Below are positions 6,331 to 17,200 of a stretch of DNA of 20,101 bases, piece by piece. The notes under the pieces are model-generated. The model ran no database searches, was not told the DNA's origin, and worked only from the letters and a program-made list of their open reading frames with translations. Numbering within the stretch: position 1 is the first letter of the stretch; each line of letters begins with the position of its first letter. The DNA is from a virus. The DNA is taken from the IMG/VR virus record IMGVR_UViG_3300030101_003608, positions 1 through 20,101 of that record. One strand, 5' to 3'. The translations under genes were made by a program, and so were the position numbers.

Positions 6331-9300
6331 TCTTAACTTACCTGATTGTTCTATACCCTTTAATGTTTGAGGTAAGTCTGCAGTACTTCCAGTAATACCA
6401 ATAGCTCTAAATAAATGATTATAAATTTTAGGTTGACCCTTTTGTTTCCACCATAAATCCCCAGTCTTTTGTTGATAATAAGCTTTTTCATTACCGGTAA
6501 TATGCTTAATAATATCTTCCATTATTTTACCATATAATATTACAGTATTACCAAATGCAGCTGTAGTAGATGTAACAAGTTTCTGATAATCATCTAATCC
6601 AAAGTTTGTTACTCCAATTTGAGGTAGAGGAACAAAGGCTGTAACTTCTTGTTGTGTTCCTATAGTTAACAGTTGTGTTAAATTTTCCAAGTAACCTTTT
6701 AATTCAAAATCTTCTGAACCTAAAGGTCCTGATTTTTCTTTCATCTTTTTAAATCTATCAGGATCATCAGGATCATAACCAAATAAAAGAACTAAAGCTA
6801 ATGCTGCTGTAGCCATAATCATTACATCCATACCTGTTCTCATTAAATCAGTTTTTTCTTGGTCTGTTAGATAATGCCAATCTTGAAACTTATTTTGAAG
6901 TATTTTATTAAATGCTTTATATGTATTAATATAATATCCTATAGGTGTTGTACCTATTGCAAAATCATATCTAGCTTGAAACCTTTCAGGTGAATAAAAC
7001 CTTTTACCTTGAGATTTATCATAAGTGAAACCCCATTTATTATAGAACATTGGAAAGAACCATTTTCTCATAAATGTAAATAATCTGTAACCTGAGTAAA
7101 GATTACCTTCTGATTGAGCAAATTCATCATAAGCCCCATACAATCTTCTTGCAACTCCTTGATGTCTATTTTTAATAACCTTAAATTTATCACTATTTGC
7201 AATAATTATTGTATCCCCATCATCTATCTCAATAACAGACTTTATGTTATTATGCTTCTTTATTTGATCTACAGTAGTGTTATAGTAATCAGCAATTTCT
7301 TCAAGTGTTTCACCATCTGTAAACTTATGTTCTAATTTGCGATTACTATATTCAGGATCTATATTTTCTTTAAGCTTTAAGATTTTTGTTTTCTTGTCTA
7401 ATTCCCAAGCATCTATATACCTTAATTTACGTACCTTACCATTTTTTAGTTTTTGTTCTACAATTGTAGAGTTCATAAATGCACCATAAAGTTGAAGAGC
7501 AGCTTCCATTTCTAAATTCTTTCTAGCCATATACATCCACTCACCATTTAACAAATCTTTATATAAAGATCTAGTAACAGCTCTACCAAATTTATCTTTA
7601 GTTGCAAATGTAGAATCAAAAGCTTCTATTAATTGTGAGTTTAAAGAGCCCGGACCTATACTGTAAACATCTTTTGCAACCCATTGTGTCATTGCTTTAG
7701 CTGCCCAAACTCTACCTTTAGCATAATCTCTTTTATTTATAAACTCCCCTCCAGCCATTTCAATATAATTCTGCATTAACTGACCAAATCTATTTTTTAA
7801 ATCAGAAGGAAGATTAACAGCTAATGAAGATCGTGCAGATAACTTTTGAATTCTAGAAAATACTCTATCAAAAGTTTCCATTCCTTTACCACCTTTAAAC
7901 TTTCTACCATAATATTCTCTTTCAATTAAAGATCTAACCTGACCTAATCTATTATAGTTTCCTTTAGCTTTAACTGCTTGCAATTTACCAGATGTCATCA
8001 TTGCACCTCTACTATATACATTAGTTTTCTTTAAAGCATTATCCGGATCTTCTAAAGTTTCTAATATAGAATTTACCATTGGCAAAGTTTCTACTAACTT
8101 TTTCTGTCGTTCAATAGAATATAAATATCTCATCATATTTCGCAATACATCTGGATCAGTATTTTCTATATTAATATCAAATAAACCTGCAACAGGTATT
8201 TTTTCCACCTCTTCCCCTTCTAAAGTAGTTTGAACTAATCTATACTCTTGTGTATTATCATCATAAATAAAGTTATAATCATCAATTGATCTATCTTTTG
8301 CAGAAGTTAAATCTCTAAAGTACTGCAAAAAGTTTTCTTTAATTTGTTTAGACTTATCTCCAACTTTTCCTGATTGTATTACAGAAAGATTATCTCTTAA
8401 TATAAACCTAGGTAAATCTAAATAAAGTTTAGATGAGTTTGGCGCACCTTCTTGTGTTTTTAAATGTTGTTCTTTCATTGCTGCTAGCAACTGAGCTCTT
8501 GCAGAAGTAGGAGAATTTTGAATTTTTATAAACTCTTTATTTATATACTTAGACCCTTCAATATTTCTAGGTAAAAATTGATCTTTATTATTTATATGCT
8601 CACCTATAACTAGTTCAACTTGTCCTGTAGCTGGATTATATCCAGTCATATACTCAGGTTTTATTCTATATTCAGAATGTCTAGCATTACCTATAACAGG
8701 GATGCCATTTATTTTAACAGTAAATGTTTCTTTAGTTAGTGGATCAGTAAGTTCAGTAGTTTGATAGTATTCTTGATTAGAAGGTAAAGAAATTATATTA
8801 ACAATACTCTTTTGATAAAAATTTTGAAGACCTCTTTTACCTTTTTCATAACCTTGATACATAACATGATTATCAAAGAACCAATCTGAAAACTCATCAT
8901 TATCTGCAATTAATTTTTTTAGATCGTCAGTATTAAGAAAATCCTCTAGTTGTTCTGGCGTTTGAGCTTCTTCACCCATTTGATTTAAGTAATCATTAAA
9001 TGTATCTACATAATATTCAGTAGCAACTTTATCTGTTAATGCACCAAGCTCAGTATATATACTGTTTAATTCATTAGCTTCTTCTAATGATAAACCTGTA
9101 GCTGTTTGTTTTTCAAGTAGCCTAAAATACTCTTGCTTATTATCTTCAGTTAAAGCTTGAGGATTCTTTTTCATTACAGCAATAATAGCAGTAAGTCTTG
9201 AAGCTTCCCCTTTAGTTAAACCAGATGTTTTATCTAAACTAGCTTTATAGTCAATAGTTTTTTGTTGAAGAATTTTAATCTTTTTAATTTTATCTACTCC

Positions 9301-12300
9301 TAATTGATCTGGTACAGGTTGATTTAGACTGTCTTTAGCACCATATATTAGGTTATACATTTCAGAAAAAGTTTCAGAAATATCAATTTTAGAATCAGTC
9401 TTCATTTTTGCTTGAAGCTCTTTTAATCTAGAAGTTAACCTCATTTTAAGATCAAAGTATTCTTGAGTCTGCGCTATTCTTGTGTTCTGTCTAAGCCATT
9501 CTTCTTTAGCATCACGGAACTTTTGTGAATCTGACCCATATTTAGTGTCAATTAAGTTTATAAAATTATCATATGCATTTTGTAAAGAGTTAGGTCTAGC
9601 TTTAAATTCATAAAATCCTCTAGATGCATCTCTATATTCATTAAGGATTTTAGCAATAGAAAGATCATATACACCATCTTGAGGAGAGTCAACTTTAGGT
9701 GTACCATCTTCATAAGTATAAGAATGTAACATTTGATAATCTTTCCATAAAGCTTGCAAAGTAGAGTACTTTTGAAATTGTTCTAACTCATCTGAAATTT
9801 CATTAGCCTCATTGTTATATGTATCTAAAGCTCTTTTTCTAGCTTGTCTAGCTGCATCAGCAATTTCAGCAGGATATTTAGCGTAAATTTTATCTAACTC
9901 ATATACCTCTGGTATATATACATCATGCATAAAACTCCTTGTAAAATCATACAATGCTTGCTTTGCATTATCAATAGCTTCTTGATCTTCAGTTTCTTGC
10001 GCTTGTCTTAAATCATATTCTAACTTACCTAAATCATATCTCCACCCATTTGTAAATTTATCATGAAAAGCATAAACTTCTTTTCTAACAGGTTTTAAAT
10101 CAATTACATTATCATTTTTATCTCTTATAGGTTCTAAACTAAACATAGCATCTTTAGTAGCAACCATGTCAAGAATTTGTCTAGTTTTTAACTTATTGTA
10201 ACCCACTCTTGGTAGTAATTCAGCCATTTTACTTCTAAACTCATAAGAAGCTTTAAGAGCAGTTTGTTCCGCTTCTGTTCTTAAATTTTGAATAAATATA
10301 GCTAATCCACCTACTATAGGATCATTAGAAGATGTATAAGCTTCTAAATATCTATTAAAAAATGTTACATCATTTAGTTTACCAGATAAGCCATCTATAA
10401 TCTTATCCCTATTAATATTAAAATCATTATACTTTCTTACAAAATTTTGTATAAACTTTATCTTTATACCTTTTCTACTTAAAGCTTTATAATCTTCCTC
10501 CTTTAACTTTCCTTCAAGAGCTTTATTAAAAAAGTCTTCTATCTCTTGATTACTTAAGTTTTTACTCATAGCTTTAAACAAATTATTTTTTAGCTCTTTA
10601 ACTAAAAATTCATTCATATAAGCTGTAGTTTCTACATATAGATCTACATCATTTTCTTTATAAATTTCTTTTATAATATTATTAGCTCTTTCAAGATTAG
10701 CTCTGGTATTATTCATTAAGTTGAAGAATTCATTATCTTCATCAATATTAAATTTTGGTTTACCTTCACCTTGGTCTTGTGTAAAAAACTCATCAAATTG
10801 TGTAAACATATTACCATAACCATTGATTGTATTTCTATAAGTATATAAAAGTAATACAGCATCTCTTGAGCCAAAACGTTTACTTTTACGTAAAGCATCT
10901 AAATCTTTATAAATATTTTTAGCAATATTATCTACTACACCTACACTATTAACAAAGGCTCTTGATGAATTCAATAAATCTAACTGCCTTTCTTTTTCAG
11001 CTCTAATAACATCTTTTATAATTTGCTTTTTGCTAGCACCTTTTAAATCACTAACAGTCTGATAAGACTTTAACATATTTTTAATTTTAGGCGCTAACTG
11101 ACCCTCATCAAAAAGTGTTTTGTTTAATCTTTTTTGAAATGCTTCACTTTGAGAAGTATAATTAAAAGCTTTATTTAAAACTAAATTATTAGTAACATAC
11201 AGTTCGTTTAGTCCTTGTTGAAGATTATTTTCACTAATACCTTTAGTAAGATCCTGAGCCATCTCTTTTATATTTCTTGCATAAAATAAAACATCCTCAT
11301 TTGTAACATAATCTAATTGTAAATCATATGTTTCATTTAAAAGCTTATCTGCAAGCTCTTTCATTGTAGTAGATTCATTTATACCTGAAACATTAGAAGT
11401 TTGATAAACTTTTCTAAACATTTGTTTGATTGCATATAAAAGTTTTTTGATAAAGGCCATAAAACCTTTAGTTTCTACTTCTTCTGTAACTTGATTTACC
11501 GCTTTAACTTGCAATGAATATGTAAGCGCTTCATTTTTAAACTCTGAACTAGTTATGTTTAGTTCAGGATAATGACGTTTAACATGATTAATTATAAACT
11601 TTCCTTCATCAGTAGCTTGCAAGGTTGCATAAAGATTGTTAAACAATTCTTTATTCTCTATTTCTATAGCTTTAATAAAAGGATGGGCAAACTCGTGAAG
11701 TACTGTATCTAAATTTATATTATCTCCTACAGTATAGACTGTTCCTGCAAAATAAAATGCCGGTTCATTGTTATAAGGTTTTCCTTTACTGTTTAATAAC
11801 TTTTTTGCTTGAGCTTGTGTTACATTTGCAAACTGTATATTAGTTGATAAGGCAAGTTTTTGAGCTAACAATTTTGCAATTTCAATACCTTGAGACTTTT
11901 GTTGAGCTTTAGTATTAAGAGGAACTTCTTTTACAAGATTTTTAATTGCTTCTTGAGCTGCAGGATCAACAAAATAATAATTACCTTTTGTTTGAGCAGC
12001 GTAACCTTCTTGTGCTAATTTTGCAAAAAGATTTTTATCTTTTAAAGAATCTTTAAGTGTCTTACCTTGAGATATAGTATCAATACCTAAAACTTTTAAA
12101 GCGCTAATTGCATCTTTCATATTTTTAGATTCAACTTCTAAAACTTCTACAGTATTATCAGTTGATTTATATTTAACCGTCCCTACAACTTTATCATTTT
12201 TATATATAGTATTAACTTGATTAGCGCCTTCTGGGTTAGCTGTCATAAGAGTTACCTCATTTTCAAAAGGATTAGTTAAATCTACTGTAAGATCATTTTG

Positions 12301-14235
12301 ATTTTCATTAGTAAAAGCAAAATATCTAAAGCCCCGGTTTTTAAATTGGTAACCTGATTTATCTTCTACTTTAGGTATAAAGTAAATTAAATCTGTAAGA
12401 TCTTTACCTCTACCCATTTTTACCTTAGCTTCAAAAATTTGTTTCCATTCTTTATACCACTGTTTATACCCATCATATTGCTGAGGATAACTACCTTCTT
12501 TAGCTCTTAAAAAGAAATCTAACATATATACTTTAGGTTTTACTTTACCTATGTCTTTAACATTATATCCATTTTTAACATTATCTTGTGTTACCAGTTC
12601 TGTATCTGTAGGATGTTCAATAGTACCTGTAATTACAATAGAATCACCGGTTTTTAAACTATCCTTACCTATAAAGGTTCTAAGTAATTTAAATGTAGGA
12701 AACATTTGTTGAACATTTCTGTACCAACTTTGACCTTCAAGTAAAGGCGTTATCTCTTTAGTAAACTTTTTAGAATTTTTTTGCTGTTGTCTTTGGCTTA
12801 CACCAAATCTTTGTGAAAGCATTAACCCTCTTTCATCAATCCACCGTAAAAACTTTTGTGCATTTTCTTCTTTTCTAAATTGTTCAAGCTTTATAACACC
12901 ATCAATATCATGAAATTCTTCATCAACACTTCTAAGTACTCTACCATACTTTCTCAATGTAGCAGAACCAGAAAGAGCATAATCTATAAAAGGATGTCCA
13001 AATAACTTTTCAATTACATCTGCAACAAAAGGATCTTTAGCAATAGACTCTTCATAATCTTTTGCTTCATACAATTGACCCTTCATGTCATACCAATTAC
13101 CATCTTCTTCAGACAAATAATAGTTCCTTATAAACTTTTCATATTTTAACTCATATACATCATCAACTACATCTAAAACTAAATCTTCTAAAGCTTCATT
13201 ATTATATGTAGCAAATGCTTTATTGTTAAATATATTTTCTTGAATCCAATTATAAATTTGATTTATAAGCCTTATTAAAGTATTCTTAGCATACTTGTCT
13301 CTGTGACCTATTGACTCAAAATAAGCTTTATTAATATCCGGATTTCCTCTCTTAGTTCCAATAAACTTTTTATCTAATCCTACTTCAAGCATCTCAGAAA
13401 TAAATTCAATTATAGCTTGTCTGTGGGCCCAAAAGTTTTTAGTAGAGTTTTTCTTATTCCATTCAACTTCATCTTTGTTAAGTTCTTCATCTAAGTACAT
13501 TACTTGAAAATCTAACTCTTTTTTAAAGATTGAATCATCTCTGTTTTCTTGAGAAATCTTATCCCATTTAGCATATACATCATCATACTTATTCCAATTT
13601 TGTATATTAAACCAAAGATCTAAAGATGTTTTACTACCACGCCCTAAAAAAGAATAGATAATATAAGCAGATTGATTTAACAAAGCTTTATCTGTTACAT
13701 CAGTTTTTAACGCTAAAAACTTTTGAATCAAATCAAATGCTGCCATTGGATTTCCTTTTCTAAAGTTTAACCCTTTTAATAATTTATCGGCAGATAAATC
13801 TGTTTGTATACCTAGTCCACCTAAAAATGTTACCAGCTTCGACTGTAGTTCATTTTGAAATAGTTTGTTAACTTCATTAGCCTCAAGTTTACCTCTTTTG
13901 AAACTGGGATTAGGTAAATCTGATTCTTCTTCAAGGTCTCTTCTAATTTTTTCATCATCAATTGTTTTAAACATTTCATCATTTGGCTGTGCCCAAATTC
14001 TTCTTGCTACAGTATTTCTCCAATATGTAGAAGTTCTTTCATCAGTTGTTTCTGTATTATATGTAGAGAATAATAATTCTCCACCAAAATCTAGATCATA
14101 CTTTAATTCTGCATATCTAGTTAAGTCTTTATTATACTTTTCAAATGAAGCTACATTTAATACATCATTATAATATCCAAGTACTTCTTTATTTTTTAAA
14201 TACTCTAATGTTCTAGCTTTTGTTTCACAAACCAT
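6328..14235 (-). CDS. Giant multidomain virion-type protein with zincin, LysM and membrane segment
   Basis: A 2,635-residue, largely helical protein. In order: an N-terminal helical region; a possible nucleotidyltransferase motif, LSGSATLRKYG (421-431) then HDIDG (442-446), similar to the G-S/D-x-D core of AbiEii/MNT enzymes but with long spacing; a zinc-metallopeptidase motif HEFAH (847-851) with a likely third ligand, Glu902 in NEALT; a long charged, coiled-coil-like middle; a LysM repeat (about 2303-2346, DGETLEEIADYYNTTVDQIK then NNIK); and a hydrophobic helix (about 2469-2487, including ATAALALVLLFGY) followed by DPDDPD. Giant proteins with such mixed domains beside the RNA polymerase are typical of crAss-like phages and resemble the phage 'polyvalent' proteins delivered with DNA. 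Packaging in the particle, and a role in genome ejection, wall passage or processing of partners, are inferred. It starts one base after the polymerase stop, and no other start is needed. Confidence 0.88.
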   Translation of the reverse strand: MVCETKARTLEYLKNKEVLGYYNDVLNVASFEKYNKDLTRYAELKYDLDFGGELLFSTYNTETTDERTSTYWRNTVARRIWAQPNDEMFKTIDDEKIRRDLEEESDLPNPSFKRGKLEANEVNKLFQNELQSKLVTFLGGLGIQTDLSADKLLKGLNFRKGNPMAAFDLIQKFLALKTDVTDKALLNQSAYIIYSFLGRGSKTSLDLWFNIQNWNKYDDVYAKWDKISQENRDDSIFKKELDFQVMYLDEELNKDEVEWNKKNSTKNFWAHRQAIIEFISEMLEVGLDKKFIGTKRGNPDINKAYFESIGHRDKYAKNTLIRLINQIYNWIQENIFNNKAFATYNNEALEDLVLDVVDDVYELKYEKFIRNYYLSEEDGNWYDMKGQLYEAKDYEESIAKDPFVADVIEKLFGHPFIDYALSGSATLRKYGRVLRSVDEEFHDIDGVIKLEQFRKEENAQKFLRWIDERGLMLSQRFGVSQRQQQKNSKKFTKEITPLLEGQSWYRNVQQMFPTFKLLRTFIGKDSLKTGDSIVITGTIEHPTDTELVTQDNVKNGYNVKDIGKVKPKVYMLDFFLRAKEGSYPQQYDGYKQWYKEWKQIFEAKVKMGRGKDLTDLIYFIPKVEDKSGYQFKNRGFRYFAFTNENQNDLTVDLTNPFENEVTLMTANPEGANQVNTIYKNDKVVGTVKYKSTDNTVEVLEVESKNMKDAISALKVLGIDTISQGKTLKDSLKDKNLFAKLAQEGYAAQTKGNYYFVDPAAQEAIKNLVKEVPLNTKAQQKSQGIEIAKLLAQKLALSTNIQFANVTQAQAKKLLNSKGKPYNNEPAFYFAGTVYTVGDNINLDTVLHEFAHPFIKAIEIENKELFNNLYATLQATDEGKFIINHVKRHYPELNITSSEFKNEALTYSLQVKAVNQVTEEVETKGFMAFIKKLLYAIKQMFRKVYQTSNVSGINESTTMKELADKLLNETYDLQLDYVTNEDVLFYARNIKEMAQDLTKGISENNLQQGLNELYVTNNLVLNKAFNYTSQSEAFQKRLNKTLFDEGQLAPKIKNMLKSYQTVSDLKGASKKQIIKDVIRAEKERQLDLLNSSRAFVNSVGVVDNIAKNIYKDLDALRKSKRFGSRDAVLLLYTYRNTINGYGNMFTQFDEFFTQDQGEGKPKFNIDEDNEFFNLMNNTRANLERANNIIKEIYKENDVDLYVETTAYMNEFLVKELKNNLFKAMSKNLSNQEIEDFFNKALEGKLKEEDYKALSRKGIKIKFIQNFVRKYNDFNINRDKIIDGLSGKLNDVTFFNRYLEAYTSSNDPIVGGLAIFIQNLRTEAEQTALKASYEFRSKMAELLPRVGYNKLKTRQILDMVATKDAMFSLEPIRDKNDNVIDLKPVRKEVYAFHDKFTNGWRYDLGKLEYDLRQAQETEDQEAIDNAKQALYDFTRSFMHDVYIPEVYELDKIYAKYPAEIADAARQARKRALDTYNNEANEISDELEQFQKYSTLQALWKDYQMLHSYTYEDGTPKVDSPQDGVYDLSIAKILNEYRDASRGFYEFKARPNSLQNAYDNFINLIDTKYGSDSQKFRDAKEEWLRQNTRIAQTQEYFDLKMRLTSRLKELQAKMKTDSKIDISETFSEMYNLIYGAKDSLNQPVPDQLGVDKIKKIKILQQKTIDYKASLDKTSGLTKGEASRLTAIIAVMKKNPQALTEDNKQEYFRLLEKQTATGLSLEEANELNSIYTELGALTDKVATEYYVDTFNDYLNQMGEEAQTPEQLEDFLNTDDLKKLIADNDEFSDWFFDNHVMYQGYEKGKRGLQNFYQKSIVNIISLPSNQEYYQTTELTDPLTKETFTVKINGIPVIGNARHSEYRIKPEYMTGYNPATGQVELVIGEHINNKDQFLPRNIEGSKYINKEFIKIQNSPTSARAQLLAAMKEQHLKTQEGAPNSSKLYLDLPRFILRDNLSVIQSGKVGDKSKQIKENFLQYFRDLTSAKDRSIDDYNFIYDDNTQEYRLVQTTLEGEEVEKIPVAGLFDINIENTDPDVLRNMMRYLYSIERQKKLVETLPMVNSILETLEDPDNALKKTNVYSRGAMMTSGKLQAVKAKGNYNRLGQVRSLIEREYYGRKFKGGKGMETFDRVFSRIQKLSARSSLAVNLPSDLKNRFGQLMQNYIEMAGGEFINKRDYAKGRVWAAKAMTQWVAKDVYSIGPGSLNSQLIEAFDSTFATKDKFGRAVTRSLYKDLLNGEWMYMARKNLEMEAALQLYGAFMNSTIVEQKLKNGKVRKLRYIDAWELDKKTKILKLKENIDPEYSNRKLEHKFTDGETLEEIADYYNTTVDQIKKHNNIKSVIEIDDGDTIIIANSDKFKVIKNRHQGVARRLYGAYDEFAQSEGNLYSGYRLFTFMRKWFFPMFYNKWGFTYDKSQGKRFYSPERFQARYDFAIGTTPIGYYINTYKAFNKILQNKFQDWHYLTDQEKTDLMRTGMDVMIMATAALALVLLFGYDPDDPDRFKKMKEKSGPLGSEDFELKGYLENLTQLLTIGTQQEVTAFVPLPQIGVTNFGLDDYQKLVTSTTAAFGNTVILYGKIMEDIIKHITGNEKAYYQQKTGDLWWKQKGQPKIYNHLFRAIGITGSTADLPQTLKGIEQSGKLR
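7198..7329 (-). other. LysM domain inside the giant protein
   Basis: Residues about 2303-2346 match the LysM pattern: an aromatic/hydrophobic start, DGETLEEIA in place of the usual GDTLWSIA, YYNTTVDQIKKHNNI in place of ygtsvdeLkklNnl, and a final DGDTIII in place of GqkLkI. LysM modules bind N-acetylglucosamine polymers such as peptidoglycan. It sits between two segments with no LysM character, so it looks like an inserted module. Confidence 0.8.
11530..11697 (-). other. Zincin-type metallopeptidase core (HEFAH ... E) in the giant protein
   Basis: The codons for His847-Glu848-Phe-Ala-His851 lie at 11683-11697, and the likely third zinc ligand Glu902 is at 11530-11532. An upstream strand-like segment (EPAFYFAGTVYTVGDNINLDTVL) leads into the HExxH helix, as in gluzincin folds. 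All catalytic residues are present, so the domain is probably active. Candidate substrates are neighbouring virion giants or host proteins; the sequence does not decide between them. Confidence 0.72.
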
Positions 14236-14239
14236 TTTA
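14233..14239 (-). promoter_or_regulatory. TAAAATG stop-start junction (RNA polymerase to giant protein)
   Basis: The stop TAA of the polymerase gene and the ATG of the next giant are separated by one A, identical to the junction at 6324-6330. No Shine-Dalgarno-like sequence is visible in the 25 bases upstream (a run ending TTGTATATAA), so reinitiation by the same ribosomes is the likely route. Confidence 0.55.
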
Positions 14240-17200
14240 TATACAATTTAATGGGTTTTCTTTATCATAAATTTCTAATATCTGTGCATCATTGATCTCT
14301 TGATCAAAATTTTCAAACACAGTTCCAATTGTTTCAGATCCAGGATTTACAAATCCAAAATTATTTAACAAGCTCTTAGATAAAGATACAAATAATTCTT
14401 GAGGAGTTGAAGTAAGATTACCCATACCTTCAAAAGGTAAAGCAATCTGACCACCATTATTAATTATGTTATTAGCTTCTTGTATAGCAGTAGCCCAACT
14501 TGTTTCAATAAATTCAACAACTCCTTCTAATTCTTCTTCACTAAGTTGATCAAGATCATTTATCTGTTGTAAACCTAAAATCATAGGTATAGCATTACCA
14601 TTAGTCATATCTTTTAATCTAGCTTCATTTGTTAAAGCTGCATCTCCTTCTACTTGTAAATAAGTTGCCGGATATATAAATGTAACATTTGGATTTGCTT
14701 TAGCAATTGCAGACATTGTTTTTTCTGTACTTGATACATTATTATACATTGTTACACCAGGAGTATTTGTAGGCATAACTTTATATTGCATAAGCTTAAA
14801 AGGATCTTCTACAGCATCTGTATCAAATGAAAATTGATCCATAGAAGATTCAGTTAAATAATCTTTAAATCTAAATTTATTTGTATTGCTTAATAAATTA
14901 TTTGTAATAAAAGTACCTAGAAAATCACTTAACAATTGTTGTTTTGTAACAGCATCTGAATTTAAGTAATTATTTACTAGAGGACTAATTGTATCAATAA
15001 ATTTAGAAAAGTCTGTAAGCCCTAAAAAGTTATATTTTGTTCTTGTAATACCAGATTGCATTGCTGCAAAGTTTGTCATATTAGCAAACAAATCACTTAT
15101 ATAATTATTAGTTTGAACATCATCTACCTTTGCAACAGTTCTATCAGCTAAGTCAGCTAAATTTTTAGTATATACATTAGATTTAAAGTTATTAAGATCC
15201 TTATCATTTAAATATATATTATAAAAAGTTCTATCTGTATTAGTATCTACTTCTAATCTTTTTAATATATCATACTTACCCTTTAAACCATACTTATCTA
15301 CAATATTCTTATACTGAATTGCATATGCATATTCAGGATCATTAAACATGTGATATGCATTAGATGTATTAGTCAAAGCCATAAATGCTAAATGTTGCTC
15401 ATATATCCGATTTTTAAGTTTGTCTCCGGTTAAAGGACTTGTCTCTTTCTGCTCTATAAGTCTATCTTTAAATAGAGCACTCTCCATAAATTCTTTTTTA
15501 GAAGTTTCACTTCTTAAAGACTCTCTTTCTATAACAAATCTTAAATACTCTTGATAATTAGAAGAGCTGTTACCACTAAATACATTAATCTCTAAAGGAT
15601 ATAAACCTTTTTTACTATAGCTGTTTTTAGATTTAGAACCTCTTTTCCAAATTCCTGCTGTAAAATCGGATCTAATTTGTTTCTCATCTATGTATATCAC
15701 ATCATCTTTAACTGCAACTCCAGATCTTAAAGAATTAACAACTTTAACAGGAATTGTTTTGTCTAGAATTTTGTTATTATATATACTACCTAAGTAATAT
15801 TTTCTCACAGCATTTTGGTACAAGAAACTTAAAAAATCATTTCTAAATGTTTGTGGTACACTGATCTTGTAATCAGGGCCAAAGTTTTCATAAAATAATG
15901 ATCTATAAGCTTTATCTTCAACTACATCTGTTATATAATCAAATGATTCATCATACCTAAATGAAAATAGTTCTTTACCTAAATCAGAAATAAGTTTATT
16001 ATTAAAGAAAGAACTAATAATAGAATTTTCTATAACATCTGTTTTTAGTTTTTGATTTAATGTAGGTTCTGAATTTAAATTTTCAATATCTTGTTCACTT
16101 TGAAGCGCTGCTTGTACATCTGTCATTGTTGTAGTATCCGGATTAGCAGCAAGCTTTAATAGCTTAGTTCCTTCCATTTGATCTTCTGCTTGAAGATAAT
16201 GTAAAAACATAACCTTAGAAAGATCACTGCTATAGTAGGCTCTGCTCTTTTTTTCATATTCAGCAAGTTCTTGAAAATATTGGTCACTCGCTTTCATATA
16301 AACCCTTCCTTCTTTATCAACAAAGTCTACTTCAAATGTTTTGGATGGCTTTCTTGGTGAACCATCTTTAATAAGCTGATACATTTCATCTTCTGTAAAT
16401 GTTTTATCTGCTCTACCTTCAAATAAAGCTTTAGCAGATGCTATACCTTCATCATATCTTTCTTGTGAACTTTGAAAAGCTTTTCCAAAATATTTATTAA
16501 TAACACTTCTTCTAGCTGTATCTTTTACACCACCGTAAGCTTGTCTTTTAAGAGGTTCAGCAAAAGTACTTTTAAGTATTCTTTGTTCTTTTACATATTC
16601 TCTAACTAAAGGTTGAGATACAAAGTAAATTGCTTCTTTTACAGGTACTCCCGATTTAATTAAGGTTAATAACACAGGTGCTACTTCATAATTACCTTGT
16701 ATAAAGAATACCCAAGCATCTTTTTCAACATCAACCCACCCATTTATCATTTGTGAAATAACATCAGATACTTTATTTATACCATCTACATCGTATAAAT
16801 TTGACAGTGATACTGCACCATCTAGCTTATGATGACGTAAAAATAAATCAATCTGTCTAACATCACCTTCTTCAACCATATATTCTTTAGGCATTGATGC
16901 CCCTACATAATTAAATATGGTATTAAAAGTATTTTCAATTGCACCTAAACCAAGTGTCTTTTTACCTACAACATTAGATTCATGCTTATACAAGTTATAT
17001 CTAGCCTCAAGTATTCTAGTAGGACTAAGTGATCCTGTATCTTGTGTCATGATATTTGATTTAGGATTATACTCCATTACATATTGAGCTAAATCATCCG
17101 CAATTTCTTTTACTAGAATTGTACTGTTAGGTGTTGTAAGAGAAATAAAGTTTTCTGGTAATGAAAGTATTTCAGACATTATATCAATTAAATCATTTTC

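Noticed and set aside
6775-6800. DPDDPD after the membrane helix as a second RNA polymerase-like acidic site
   Set aside because: The spacing is not DxDxD, there is no barrel-like context, and it directly follows a hydrophobic helix; it is better seen as a membrane-boundary acidic cluster.
7114-7335. Forward frame of 73 codons opposite the LysM region
   Set aside because: It is antisense to the giant protein, with no start context and a hydrophobic AT-driven composition.
10716-10898. Reverse frame of 60 codons inside the giant gene
   Set aside because: It is on the same strand as the giant gene but out of frame; the giant reading frame is continuous and well patterned there.
13865-14173. 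Forward frame of 102 codons near the start of the giant gene
   Set aside because: It is Ser/Leu-rich antisense of Glu/Lys/Asp codons, with no family resemblance and no space for its own signals.
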